Source of the DNA: Lancefieldella parvula
GTDB lineage: Bacteria > Actinomycetota > Coriobacteriia > Coriobacteriales > Atopobiaceae
Length of the DNA stretch: 64,000 nucleotides
Direction of reading: 5' to 3'
NCBI GenBank assembly: GCA_023300185.1
Contig: CP097092.1
Location: 434,001 to 498,000 of the forward strand
In this document: positions 25,170 through 34,011 of the stretch, piece by piece
Position numbering within the stretch: position 1 is the stretch's first letter
Layout: every line of letters starts with the position of its first letter
Notes under the pieces: model-generated
The model's input: only the letters and a program-made list of their open reading frames with translations
Database searches by the model: none
What the model was told of the DNA's origin: nothing
Position numbers and translations under genes: made by a program

Positions 25170-25285
25170 CCTGAAAAGTGCAAAGAATCTGTATTTGCGA
25201 CACCGATTCTTTGACAAAATCAGGCAAATCCACCGATTCTTTTACATTTTTAGGCAGAAGTTACAGATTCTTTGCAGAAATCAGG
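25170..25285 (+). repeat. Family A modular repeat, copy 4 (116 bp)
   Basis: A second family A array at the same locus, with the same unit order as copy 3 and identical sequence by eye. It is separated from the family C array by 59 bases and is followed by GGCGAGAAACCCCG and a cassette hairpin. Confidence 0.92.
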
Positions 25286-25362
25286 CGCGCGCTGATTGCA
25301 CTCAGCTCACACCGCCCGCTTGGCGAGAAACCCCGTCCACTAGCAGCGCATCCACACAAGAA

Positions 25363-25393
25363 ACCCGGCATCCACACGAAATGGATACCGGGT
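25363..25393. terminator. Cassette hairpin copy 3, probable purL terminator
   Basis: ACCCGGCATCCA (25363-25374) pairs with TGGATACCGGGT (25382-25393), with one C/A mismatch. It lies about 70 bases past the purL stop (minus strand) and is followed by the single-copy GCGCTGACCTGC outer end. Confidence 0.8.
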
Positions 25394-25462
25394 AGAAATC
25401 ACTTGCAACCTGTGTACGCACGCGGCGCTGACCTGCAGCGTTGCTGTCGTCGCACTCGCACC

Positions 25463-28400
25463 TTACTTGAAGTACTCTACGCCACCCTCAATCAGAGGCT
25501 GGAACTGGTCGCCGGCGGTGAGCTCGGGGATGTTCTTGTAGAGGCCCGCACCGGAGCGCTCCGTGTGACCCATCTTGCCCAGGACGCGACCATCGGGGCT
25601 GGTAATGCCCTCGATAGCCAGGACTGAGCCGTTGGGGTTAACGGAGAAGTCCATGCTCGGAGTGCCTGTTGCGTCAACGTACTGCGTTGCGATCTGGCCG
25701 TTGGCCTTGAGCGTCTCAAGCAACTCGTCGGAAGCAACAAAGCGACCTTCTCCGTGGCTGATTGCGATGGTGTGGATGTCGCCAAGTGTGCACTTAGAGA
25801 GCCATGGCGACATCGTGGATGCAACGCTGGTACGGACAAGCTGGCTCTGGTGACGGCCGATGGTGTTGAACGTCAGCGTTGGGCAGGTGTCGTCCATGGG
25901 TCGGATATCGCCGTAAGGAACAAGGCCCAGCTTGATGAGTGCCTGGAAGCCGTTGCAGATGCCCAGCATAAGGCCATCACGTTGCTGCAGAAGCTCTCGA
26001 ACAGCTTCGGTAACCTGAGGTGCACGGAAGAGCGCGCAGATAAACTTAGCTGATCCGTCTGGCTCGTCTCCGCCTGAGAAGCCGCCTGGAATCATGACAA
26101 TTTGGCTCTTCTTGATGGATTCTGCCAGCGCATTTGCGGACTCAACAATGTCCTGAGGTGTCAGGTTGTTGATGACCAGCGTGGTTGGATCGGCGCCCGC
26201 ACGCTCAAAAGCACGTGCAACGTCGTACTCGCAGTTATTACCTGGGAATACGGGGATGATGACGCATGGGCGAGCAGGTGCGATAAGGGCTGGACCAGCA
26301 TAAGAGTGTCGTGTGGATGTGCCGTCGAAGCTGATTTTCTCTACAGCCTCGTCGGATCCTCCGCGGTAGGGGAAGACCTCCTCAAGTGGGCGCTCCCATG
26401 CTTCCTGAAGCTCGGAGAGGTCGATCTTCTCGCCACATGCGCTGAAAGTGTACTCGGACGTGGTGACGCCCAGAGGAGCCACGCACACGCCATCGACGTC
26501 GTCAACGGATACGCCGTCTGCCAGCTCAACGATGAAGGCACCGTAGGTTGGCGAGAAGAGCGCGTCGGCAGAAATCTCTGGGACCAGCTCAACGCCCAAC
26601 TTGTTGCCCAGGCAGCTCTTGAAGAGGGCCTCGGCCACGCCGCCGTAACCTGGTGTGGTGATGGCGAGCGCACTCTTGGACTGGACAAGGGTGCTGACCA
26701 GCTTGTATGCGGTGAGCAGGGATTCGTTGTCGGGGAGAAGGCCACTCTCGTCGTAGGATGGAACAATGGAAATAAGCCTGTGACCTGCGCCTTTGAACTC
26801 GTTTGAGACAATCTTGTCTACCTTGGTAAGGCCGGTAGCAAACGAAACTAGCGTTGGCGGAACGTCTAGGTCCTCAAAGGTACCGGACATGGAGTCCTTG
26901 CCTCCGACAGCAGCAAGACCAAGGTTGACCTGTGCCATCAGCGCGCCAAGAAGGGCAGCGGCTGGCTTGCCCCAACGGTTTGGATTCTGGCCGAGCTTCT
27001 CGAAGTACTCCTGGAAGGTGAGGTAGAGGTCCTGGTACTTAAAGCCGGTAGCAACCAGCTTGGAAACGGACTCAACAACAGAGAGGTAGGCGCCGCGGAA
27101 CTGGTCGGCTTCCATGAGGTAGGGGTTAAAGCCCCAGGCCATGCCCGAGACCGTATTGGTCTGGCCCATAACAGGAAGCTTAGCCACCATAGAAAGGGCA
27201 GGCGTCAGCTGGCGAGCGCCACCGAATGGCATGAGGACGGTACCTGCGCCAATGGTAGAGTCAAAGCGCTCGGAAAGGCCCTTGTTGGATGCAACATTTA
27301 GATCGCGTACCAGCGAGTGGAGTTTCTCGCCAAGAGTTGTGCCTGCCCAGGTGCGCTGGTAGGCAAGAGGCTTGGCCAGGCGCACGGTGATTGATTTAGG
27401 TGCGCCGTTTGAGGCGAGAAATGCACGGCTGATGTTGACAATCTTCTGACCGCGCCAACGCATGACCAGGCGAGGGTCCTCGGTGACTGTTGCCACAATG
27501 GTTGCCTCGAGGTTTTCCTCGCGGGCGTATGCGCAGAACTGATCGACGTCTTTTGCCTCAAGTGCAACGGCCATGCGCTCCTGAGACTCAGAGATTGCCA
27601 GCTCAGTGCCATCAAGGCCGTCGTACTTCTTAGGAACAGCATCCAGGTTGACGTCAAGGCCGTCGGCAAGCTCGCCAATAGCAACAGAGACACCGCCTGC
27701 ACCAAAGTCGTTGCAGCGCTTGATGAGCTTGCAGGCGTCTTCACGGCGGAAGAGGCGCTGAAGCTTGCGCTCAACAGGGGCGTTGCCCTTCTGGACCTCG
27801 GCTCCGTCGCGCTCAATGGAGCCAGCGTCGTGGGCCTTGGAAGAACCGGTTGCGCCGCCAATGCCGTCGCGACCAGTGCGGCCGCCGAGAAGAACGATGA
27901 TATCGCCATCTTCTGGGCGCTCGCGGCGAACGTGGCTTTGAGGAGTTGCGCCTACAACGGCACCAATCTCCATGCGTTTTGCAACGTAGCCTGGGTGGTA
28001 GAGCTCAGAAACCTGGCCCGTAGCAAGGCCAATCTGGTTGCCGTAGCTGGAATAACCTGCTGCTGCCGTGCGCACGATGGTGCGCTGGGGAAGCTTTCCA
28101 GGAAGTGTCTGGGAAACAGGAACGGTTGGGTCTGCAGCGCCCGTGACGCGCATTGCCTGGTAGACGTAGCTGCGGCCAGAAAGAGGGTCGCGGATAGCGC
28201 CACCGATGCAGGTAGCTGCGCCACCAAAGGGCTCAATCTCGGTTGGGTGGTTGTGAGTCTCGTTCTTGAAGAGGAAGAGCCAGTCTTCATCTTTACCGTC
28301 AACGTCTACCTTGACTTTTACGGTACAGGCGTTGATTTCTTCTGACTCATCAAGATTGGTGAGGACGCCCTTCTCGCGAAGGTACTTTGCACCAATAGTT

Positions 28401-29218
28401 GCCATATCCCAAAGAGAAACGGCACGATCTTCTCGCCCAAGCTCTTTGCGCATGGAGAGATACTTCTCAAACGCGGCCTTTACCAGGTCATCATCAATCT
28501 GCACGCCAGTAATTCCGGTGTTAAAGGTGGTGTGGCGGCAGTGGTCTGACCAGTAGGTATCAATGACGCGAATCTCGGTGATGGTTGGATCGCGCTGCTC
28601 ATCGGTGAAGTACTGCTGGCAGAAGGTGAGGTCAGCCAGGTCCATAGCAAGGCCGTGAGAAGCAATGAACTCCTTGAGGCCGTCCTGGTCAAGGGCATTA
28701 AAGCCCTCAAGAACCTCTACGTCAGCAGGCTCTGGAATGGAAATCTTGAGGGTCTCGGGCAGCTCAAGGGAAGCCTCGCGAGCCTCAACGGGGTTGATGA
28801 GGTAGTTCTTGATGGCGGCAACGTCTGCCTCAGTGAGGTTTCCGGTTAGCACGTAAAGGCGAGCAGAGCGCACCAGAGGACGCTCTCCCTGACTGATGAG
28901 CTGCACACACTCAGCTGCAGAGTCTGCGCGCTGGTCAAACTGGCCAGGCAAAAACTCAACAGCAAACGTATGAACAGCCGCACCTTCAGAAGAAAACTCT
29001 GGCATGGTACGGCTGGCAAGATCGGACTGTGGCTCTGAAAAAACGGTGGGGATACAGGACTCAAAGAGTTCCTCTGAAATTCCCTCGACATCGTAGCGGT
29101 TAAGCAGGTCAATGCGTTGTAACTCGGTAATACCAAGAAGGTCTTTCACTTCTTTGAGCAGGGCTTTTGCCTCGCCCTCGAAACCAGATTTTCTTTGGAC
29201 GTAGACGCGCAGGACCAT
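25463..29218 (-). CDS. purL: Phosphoribosylformylglycinamidine synthase, single-chain (PurL with fused glutaminase)
   Basis: This large purine-biosynthesis enzyme converts FGAR to FGAM using glutamine and ATP. The 1251-residue protein combines the N-terminal PurS-like region, the tandem AIR-synthase-type core (VIDTYWSDHCRHTTF near residue 230, FKNETHNHPTEIEPFGGAATCIGG, GGKDSMSG) and a C-terminal class I glutamine amidotransferase with the nucleophile in GICNGFQALIKLG and SHGEGRF. This is the fused architecture of gamma-proteobacteria, also seen in some anaerobic Firmicutes and Actinobacteria. The ATG at 29218 follows AAAGGTGG; a TTG upstream overlaps that site. The frame is intact over 3.7 kb. 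Confidence 0.95.
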   Translation of the reverse strand: MVLRVYVQRKSGFEGEAKALLKEVKDLLGITELQRIDLLNRYDVEGISEELFESCIPTVFSEPQSDLASRTMPEFSSEGAAVHTFAVEFLPGQFDQRADSAAECVQLISQGERPLVRSARLYVLTGNLTEADVAAIKNYLINPVEAREASLELPETLKISIPEPADVEVLEGFNALDQDGLKEFIASHGLAMDLADLTFCQQYFTDEQRDPTITEIRVIDTYWSDHCRHTTFNTGITGVQIDDDLVKAAFEKYLSMRKELGREDRAVSLWDMATIGAKYLREKGVLTNLDESEEINACTVKVKVDVDGKDEDWLFLFKNETHNHPTEIEPFGGAATCIGGAIRDPLSGRSYVYQAMRVTGAADPTVPVSQTLPGKLPQRTIVRTAAAGYSSYGNQIGLATGQVSELYHPGYVAKRMEIGAVVGATPQSHVRRERPEDGDIIVLLGGRTGRDGIGGATGSSKAHDAGSIERDGAEVQKGNAPVERKLQRLFRREDACKLIKRCNDFGAGGVSVAIGELADGLDVNLDAVPKKYDGLDGTELAISESQERMAVALEAKDVDQFCAYAREENLEATIVATVTEDPRLVMRWRGQKIVNISRAFLASNGAPKSITVRLAKPLAYQRTWAGTTLGEKLHSLVRDLNVASNKGLSERFDSTIGAGTVLMPFGGARQLTPALSMVAKLPVMGQTNTVSGMAWGFNPYLMEADQFRGAYLSVVESVSKLVATGFKYQDLYLTFQEYFEKLGQNPNRWGKPAAALLGALMAQVNLGLAAVGGKDSMSGTFEDLDVPPTLVSFATGLTKVDKIVSNEFKGAGHRLISIVPSYDESGLLPDNESLLTAYKLVSTLVQSKSALAITTPGYGGVAEALFKSCLGNKLGVELVPEISADALFSPTYGAFIVELADGVSVDDVDGVCVAPLGVTTSEYTFSACGEKIDLSELQEAWERPLEEVFPYRGGSDEAVEKISFDGTSTRHSYAGPALIAPARPCVIIPVFPGNNCEYDVARAFERAGADPTTLVINNLTPQDIVESANALAESIKKSQIVMIPGGFSGGDEPDGSAKFICALFRAPQVTEAVRELLQQRDGLMLGICNGFQALIKLGLVPYGDIRPMDDTCPTLTFNTIGRHQSQLVRTSVASTMSPWLSKCTLGDIHTIAISHGEGRFVASDELLETLKANGQIATQYVDATGTPSMDFSVNPNGSVLAIEGITSPDGRVLGKMGHTERSGAGLYKNIPELTAGDQFQPLIEGGVEYFK

Positions 29219-29388
29219 GGGGCCACCTTTCAATGCAAGCCTTGAACGCTTTTACTAGCTTTATTGTACGTTACTTAGGTGGACAAATTGGCGGTTGTCG
29301 AGAAAAGAAAAACGGGCTGTAACAGAGCGTTAAAAATACAAATTATTTAGTTAAAAGTTTTACGCCAACACAATTTGCGCCGGCAAGT

Positions 29389-30183
29389 TTACGCCAGCAC
29401 AAAGACAAGGGCGATAAAACAGGCGGTTATGCCCAAGGCAATTACTTCGCGAGTGCCAAAGGTTGGTTGATGCCAACGTGTGCGAGAAGCCCCTGCTACA
29501 TAGTGGCGAGCATCAAGTGCCTTAGAAAGGTTGTTGGCATGTCTGAGTGAGCTTGCCAAAAGCGCCACTACAATGGAGAAGGTTGCGCGAAGTCTTTTAG
29601 GAAGTGATCCTGAAGCTGCGTCTCCTGCACGAGCGGTTTGAGCCTCGGAAATAGACACGGCGTCGCCTGCAAGCGTTGGAATAAAGCGCAGCATAAGCGA
29701 GAAAATCATGGCAATTTCTTTGCCGGGAAGACCAATCTTAGAAAGTGGCGAGCATGCTGCTTCAAAGGCATTGCCCAGGTCAGTTTGAGTTGTAGTAAGC
29801 AGGAGCAGCGCACCAATCAAAATTGCAGCTAAAATGCGCACGGGGTAGAGGAAAGCGCTCCATGCTCCCACATCGGTGATAGTAAAGATTGACCAGGAAA
29901 CAAGCACCGTTCCTTCTCGCGTAAGCAACAAATTGAAGAGCGAGAGGAAGATGAGCAGCCAGGCAAGCGGGATGATTGACACAAGCACTTGTTTGACGGG
30001 AATTTTTGCCAGAGCTAGTAGGCAAAGTGCACCTACTACCAGCAGCGCAAGCTGTGGTGCCGTGCGGATAAAAAACGTTGTGAGCATCAAAAGAAGCGCC
30101 GCCAGACACTTAACGTTGGGATTAAGCCTGTGGATGGGCGAATCTGTGTGATAGTACTGGCCCACAGAAATCTTAAGCGCCAT
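29389..30183 (-). CDS. ecfT: ECF transporter transmembrane protein EcfT
   Basis: EcfT is the membrane scaffold of an energy-coupling-factor vitamin importer, linking the two ATPases to the substrate-binding S protein. The 264-residue protein has five to six hydrophobic spans. It has the two cytoplasmic coupling-helix signatures of the family, AQTARAG and KALDARHY (Ala-Arg motifs), in its second half. Its ATG at 30183 lies inside the end of the ATPase gene (11-base overlap). With the fused ATPase and RibU upstream it forms a complete ECF module. Confidence 0.88.
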   Translation of the reverse strand: MALKISVGQYYHTDSPIHRLNPNVKCLAALLLMLTTFFIRTAPQLALLVVGALCLLALAKIPVKQVLVSIIPLAWLLIFLSLFNLLLTREGTVLVSWSIFTITDVGAWSAFLYPVRILAAILIGALLLLTTTQTDLGNAFEAACSPLSKIGLPGKEIAMIFSLMLRFIPTLAGDAVSISEAQTARAGDAASGSLPKRLRATFSIVVALLASSLRHANNLSKALDARHYVAGASRTRWHQPTFGTREVIALGITACFIALVFVLA

Positions 30184-32053
30184 AGCGACCTCCTTGTGTG
30201 AGGTCGTTGGGCTGTGTGGCGCTAGGGGTGGTCGTCACCACATCTACCAGTGCTTCTACCAGTTCAGATAGGGTTAAAGGTTCTCCCAGGTTGATTCCTG
30301 TAGCGTGGGACAGGCGTTGTGCCCATGCGAGTGCATGAGGAATACCCAGTCCAAGCTCCTGGAATTCTGCCTCTGAGAAATGAGTAAATGTTTGATAAGG
30401 CGTACCAGAGAACACCAGGTCACCCTCATGGAGCACGATAATCTGGTCAGTTTCTGCCGCATCCTCCATCGAGTGTGTGAGTTCAATAACGGTGCAGCCG
30501 TCTTCAAGAACGGCGTTGATAATTTTTCTGAGCTCAGAGCAATAGTAGGGGTCAAGTCCGCTGGTAGGCTCATCGAGCACAAGCACCTTTGGCCGCATAG
30601 CAATAACGCCCGCAAGTGCGCAAAGTCTCTGCTGACCACCAGAAAGCTCAAAAGGGGAAGCATCTGCCTTGTGAGAAAGGCCCACAAGTTCCAGAGCAGC
30701 ATTCACAGCGCTTATGACGTCGCAGGCAGAAAGGCCCAGGTTAGTTGGGCCAAATGCCACGTCTTCTGCAACCGTTTGTGCAAAAAGTTGGCGCTCCGGT
30801 CGCTGCATGACGTAGCCAACAATGCCGTGCAGTTTTCTGCGATTTTGCTTCTGTCGAGTATCCAAACCAGTTACAAAGAGGCTGCCGGTGTCAGGCGTAT
30901 CAAGTGCGCAAATCAAGCGCGCCAGGGTAGACTTGCCGGAACCAGTTGAGCCAATCACGGCAACATGCGAGCCTTTTTGCACGTCAACCGAGATGTTTTT
31001 GAGCACAGGCTTCTGGTACGAGAACGTCACGTCGCGCACAGAAACCGCTGCTGGCTCTGATGCGCTGTCGGCTGTAGCCACGCTGCCACAACCCGCAGCC
31101 ATCGCGCCGCAGCTTCCAGCCACGCCGCCCTTCTCACCTCGTGACCCCGTGGCGAGAAGCCCCGTCAGCTCGTCAAGCATGCGCTGAGCCGAAGGGGATT
31201 TGCACACGACAACTCCGCGGTTGTTGAGCGCGTGGGCAACCTGATAGGCAAACGGCTCCTCAAGATGCAGACATTCAACCAGTTCATGCTGCTCAAAGAG
31301 GGCTTCGGGTGTTCCCTCAAACGCAACGCGGCCGTCGTCCAAGGCAATCACGTGGTCAGCGGAAACCACTTCGTCCATGAAATGCGTAACATGGACGATA
31401 GTCTTTCCAGCTGCACGGAGTTTCTCGACAAGTCCCATAACGTTATTTCTATGAACAACGTCAAGAGCTGCGGAAGGTTCGTCAAGAATGAGGATTTGCG
31501 GCTTCATGACCAGCGCGCCCGAGATGGCCACGCGTTGCTGCTGACCGCCCGAGAGCATCTGCGGATTTTCGGACGCAAACTCGGTGAGAGTTCCAAGGGT
31601 AATCTGCTCTTCTACCAGCGGAGTTATCTGATCGCTGGGCACCTGAAGGTTCTCTAGACCAAAGGCAATATCGTCTGCAACTACGCTACAAATAATTTGA
31701 TCCTCAGGATTCTGGAAGACCAGGCCAAGCTGCGGGCGAATGGCCTGGTACGCCTCAAAGTCAACCTGGCCGTTATTGACAACGGTGGTTCCCAAAAAGG
31801 TAACAGTTCCCTCGTCGGGGGCGGAAAGGCCAGAGAGAATTGAGGCAACGGTAGACTTGCCCGAACCGTTTGCACCAACAATACAGGTACGTTTACCTGC
31901 GGGAATAGAGAGCGAGACGTGGTCTAGGGCAACCACGCCTTTTGCGTGCACAAAAGTCACGTCCAAAAGCGTCGCAGCTACAGGCAGATTCTGAGTTTGT
32001 GCGGTGCTTTCAGACGTGTATAAATCAGGGGAATTGTTACCCAGATTACTCAC
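30173..32053 (-). CDS. ecfA: ECF transporter ATPase, two ABC domains fused (EcfA1-EcfA2)
   Basis: The 626-residue protein carries two complete ABC ATPase domains. Domain 1 has Walker A GANGSGKST, signature SGGQQQRV and Walker B ILILDEP; domain 2 has GSTGSGKST, SGGQQRL and VLVLDEP. Between them lies an Ala/Gly/Ser-rich linker (about residues 310-350). It would energise riboflavin uptake with EcfT and RibU. The start is taken as GTG at 32053, which overlaps the ribU stop by 8 bases (GTGAGTAA). The open frame extends further up but only reads ribU in another phase. Most ECF ATPases are separate proteins, so the fusion is notable though known in Actinobacteria. Confidence 0.88.
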   Translation of the reverse strand: MSNLGNNSPDLYTSESTAQTQNLPVAATLLDVTFVHAKGVVALDHVSLSIPAGKRTCIVGANGSGKSTVASILSGLSAPDEGTVTFLGTTVVNNGQVDFEAYQAIRPQLGLVFQNPEDQIICSVVADDIAFGLENLQVPSDQITPLVEEQITLGTLTEFASENPQMLSGGQQQRVAISGALVMKPQILILDEPSAALDVVHRNNVMGLVEKLRAAGKTIVHVTHFMDEVVSADHVIALDDGRVAFEGTPEALFEQHELVECLHLEEPFAYQVAHALNNRGVVVCKSPSAQRMLDELTGLLATGSRGEKGGVAGSCGAMAAGCGSVATADSASEPAAVSVRDVTFSYQKPVLKNISVDVQKGSHVAVIGSTGSGKSTLARLICALDTPDTGSLFVTGLDTRQKQNRRKLHGIVGYVMQRPERQLFAQTVAEDVAFGPTNLGLSACDVISAVNAALELVGLSHKADASPFELSGGQQRLCALAGVIAMRPKVLVLDEPTSGLDPYYCSELRKIINAVLEDGCTVIELTHSMEDAAETDQIIVLHEGDLVFSGTPYQTFTHFSEAEFQELGLGIPHALAWAQRLSHATGINLGEPLTLSELVEALVDVVTTTPSATQPNDLTQGGRYGA

Positions 32054-32633
32054 CGTTTTTGATGCTCTCAAAGAGTGAGGAAGCCGAGCGCATGATAACA
32101 ACAAAGATGATGCTGTTAATAGCAACCTTCACCACGTTAAAGGGGAGAAGTGCTGGGACGATCAGTCCGCTAACTGCTTCTACACTCATGCCGGTATAGA
32201 TTGGGGTAACTACAAGGTTGCCAAGAATGCAGGCAACAACACTGACAACGCTGCCCACAATGAGGGCAAGTACCAGCTGCTTGATCTTCTCAGAACGGTT
32301 ATACACAATCAGCGAAACAGGCAAAACGTAGCTAAGCGTTGCCAGGATTGCCATGATAGTGCCGTAAATTCCGGACTCCGTGGTGAGGTGCAGAAGGTAG
32401 GGAAGCACCGAGACAATCGCGCCTGCAGCAGGGCCAAAAGCTACGCCTGCGAGCAGGGCAAAGACGCCCGATGGATCGTACTTCAAAAACGTCACACCTG
32501 GGATCAGCGGGAACTGAAGCACCATGGTGCTGATTGCAGCAGCTGCACAAAGCATGGCGAGAATAGCAATTCTCTTGGTAGACCAGCCGTTAGAAGATGC
32601 GGTTGTTGCGTGGGTTGAGTGGGATGAAGCCAT
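32046..32633 (-). CDS. ribU: Riboflavin ECF transporter S component (RibU-like)
   Basis: The 195-residue membrane protein has about six spans and the segment FLKYDPSGVFALLAGVAFGP near residue 60, which matches the KYD-PAL-GFxxGP region of RibU/FmnP. It would bind riboflavin and pass it through the EcfT scaffold. The start at 32633 follows ACGGAG with 6-base spacing; upstream in the same frame lies the riboswitch, not coding sequence. Substrate assignment is supported independently by the FMN-type leader. It is co-transcribed with ecfA and ecfT. Confidence 0.85.
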   Translation of the reverse strand: MASSHSTHATTASSNGWSTKRIAILAMLCAAAAISTMVLQFPLIPGVTFLKYDPSGVFALLAGVAFGPAAGAIVSVLPYLLHLTTESGIYGTIMAILATLSYVLPVSLIVYNRSEKIKQLVLALIVGSVVSVVACILGNLVVTPIYTGMSVEAVSGLIVPALLPFNVVKVAINSIIFVVIMRSASSLFESIKNGE

Positions 32634-32649
32634 AAAAGTCTCCGTTTCT

Positions 32650-32760
32650 GACATCCGGACTGTACCGTTGGTCCTGGACTTTAACCAGGTTAACCGCCTT
32701 TTGCGGGTCGCGGACTTGATGGCTCTTTGAACTGGGTTGTTATAAACCCTGAAGTTCGGC
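32650..32760 (-). promoter_or_regulatory. FMN riboswitch (RFN element), divergent 5' half
   Basis: On the minus strand the leader reads CTTCAGGG, AAGTCCGCGACCCGC, a CCTGG/CCAGG stem-loop, then ACGGTACAGTCCGGATG, matching the conserved 3' two-thirds of the RFN element. The canonical ACCGGCGGT block is replaced by AGTTCAAAGAGCC. It ends about 17 bases before the ribU start, so it would control translation or early termination in response to FMN. Confidence 0.8.
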
Positions 32761-32902
32761 CACCTTACCACCAGTAGGTAATTGCAACCATTTCTGAAAC
32801 ATATCGATAAGTACTATAGCAGAGTTAACAGCTGATAACACGTAAAACAGGATGAACATTTCTTTGACAGAATTGCAAAAGTAACCGTTTTTTGGTCCTA
32901 GT

Positions 32903-32968
32903 GTCGTAATTTTCTCGTCCTGATGCCGTGATTTTCTCGCTCCAACGCCACGTTTTTCTCGCTTGCGA
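32903..32968 (+). repeat. Three tandem 22-bp units upstream of murB
   Basis: Copies at 32903-32924, 32925-32946 and 32947-32968 share the pattern GCCGTGATTTTCTCGCTCC. Each contains a one- or two-mismatch relative of TTCTCGCC. They end about 37 bases before the murB start, in the promoter region. Confidence 0.75.
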
Positions 32969-33005
32969 TAAACTATAAAAAGTAACTTACTAAGGAGCGT
33001 GTTAC

Positions 33006-33932
33006 ATGTCTGAAAGTGGCTATGACTTACAAAGCCTGGCCGGAAAGCTTTGCTCGATTGTTGGAGAAGAGAACGTCCTGGTAGACGAGCCAATGAGCGA
33101 GCACACCACCTTTAAAGTGGGTGGACCTGCGGATCTCTATGTCATCCCTGATGATCCCGATGAGGTTAAAGAGATTCTCCTTGCGGTTAAAGACGCAGAA
33201 GCTCCTTATTTTATTCTCGGTTATGGCTCTGACCTGCTCGTTTCCGATGCAGGATATCGCGGCGTCATCATTGCCGTCGCTGACGGTCTGACCGGCGTAA
33301 GCATCGACGACACCGAGATGACCTGCCAGGCTGGCGTTGGCCTCAAAGAAGCTTCCGAGATGGCCTGTGAGCTGGACCTTTCTGGACTTGAGTTTGCCTG
33401 TGGCATCCCAGGTTCTGTGGGCGGCGCATGCTTCATGAACGCAGGCGCTTACGACGGCTGCATCGCTGACGTGCTCAAATCCGTCCGCGTCCTTCTCGAC
33501 GATGGCACCTTTGCTACGCTGGACGCTTCCGAGCTTGACCTGGGTTATCGTCACAGCAGAATCGCTGATGAGGGCATGATTGTGCTTTCTGCCACGTTCA
33601 ATCTTCATCGTGCGGATGGCGAGAAGATCCGTGAAAAGATGGAAGAGTTTACGCGCGCTCGCGAGGAGAAGCAGCCTCTTGAGCTGCCTTCCGCTGGTTC
33701 AACTTTCAAGCGTCCCGAGGGTCACTTTGTAGGCAAGCTTGTTACCGACGCTGGTCTTAAGGGTTATCGCTTTGGCGGTGCCGGTGTTTCCGATAAGCAT
33801 GCTGGTTTTGTGGTCAACTACGACAACGCTACTGCCGCCGAGGTTCATGCAGTTATCGAGCATGTTCAGGCAGAGGTCAAGCGCCAGTTTGACGTTGAGC
33901 TTCACCCCGAGGTAAGGTTCCTCGGAGAGTAG
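33006..33932 (+). CDS. murB: UDP-N-acetylenolpyruvoylglucosamine reductase
   Basis: MurB uses NADPH and FAD to make UDP-N-acetylmuramic acid for peptidoglycan. The 308-residue protein has the FAD-binding region (HTTFKVGGPADLYVIP, ILGYGSDLLVSD, ACGIPGSVGGACFMNAGAYDG) and the type II catalytic elements SAGSTFKRPEGHFVGKL and ends EVHPEVRFLG-like (ELHPEVRFLGE). GSD replaces the commoner GSN in the first loop. AAGGAG sits upstream of the ATG at 33006. It is transcribed away from the divergent ribU operon; a 22-bp tandem repeat lies in the shared gap. Confidence 0.95.
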   Translation: MSESGYDLQSLAGKLCSIVGEENVLVDEPMSEHTTFKVGGPADLYVIPDDPDEVKEILLAVKDAEAPYFILGYGSDLLVSDAGYRGVIIAVADGLTGVSIDDTEMTCQAGVGLKEASEMACELDLSGLEFACGIPGSVGGACFMNAGAYDGCIADVLKSVRVLLDDGTFATLDASELDLGYRHSRIADEGMIVLSATFNLHRADGEKIREKMEEFTRAREEKQPLELPSAGSTFKRPEGHFVGKLVTDAGLKGYRFGGAGVSDKHAGFVVNYDNATAAEVHAVIEHVQAEVKRQFDVELHPEVRFLGE

Positions 33933-34011
33933 CGAGCTACGTACCACAGTTCGCACGCGTCCGCACGGATCGCACGTGTCTGCACGGTACTGCCGCGTCC
34001 ACAACGAATCG

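Noticed and set aside
13957..25285. Integron attC sites or a transposon with terminal inverted repeats
   Set aside because: No GTTRRRY-type core, no integrase or transposase, and no target-site duplication was visible around the arrays.
24847..25627. Open frames of 60-150 residues running through the A and C repeats, similar at several loci
   Set aside because: They arise from the repeat units themselves, have no ribosome sites, and change frame with the 30/31-base spacing; similarity reflects the DNA repeat, not a protein.
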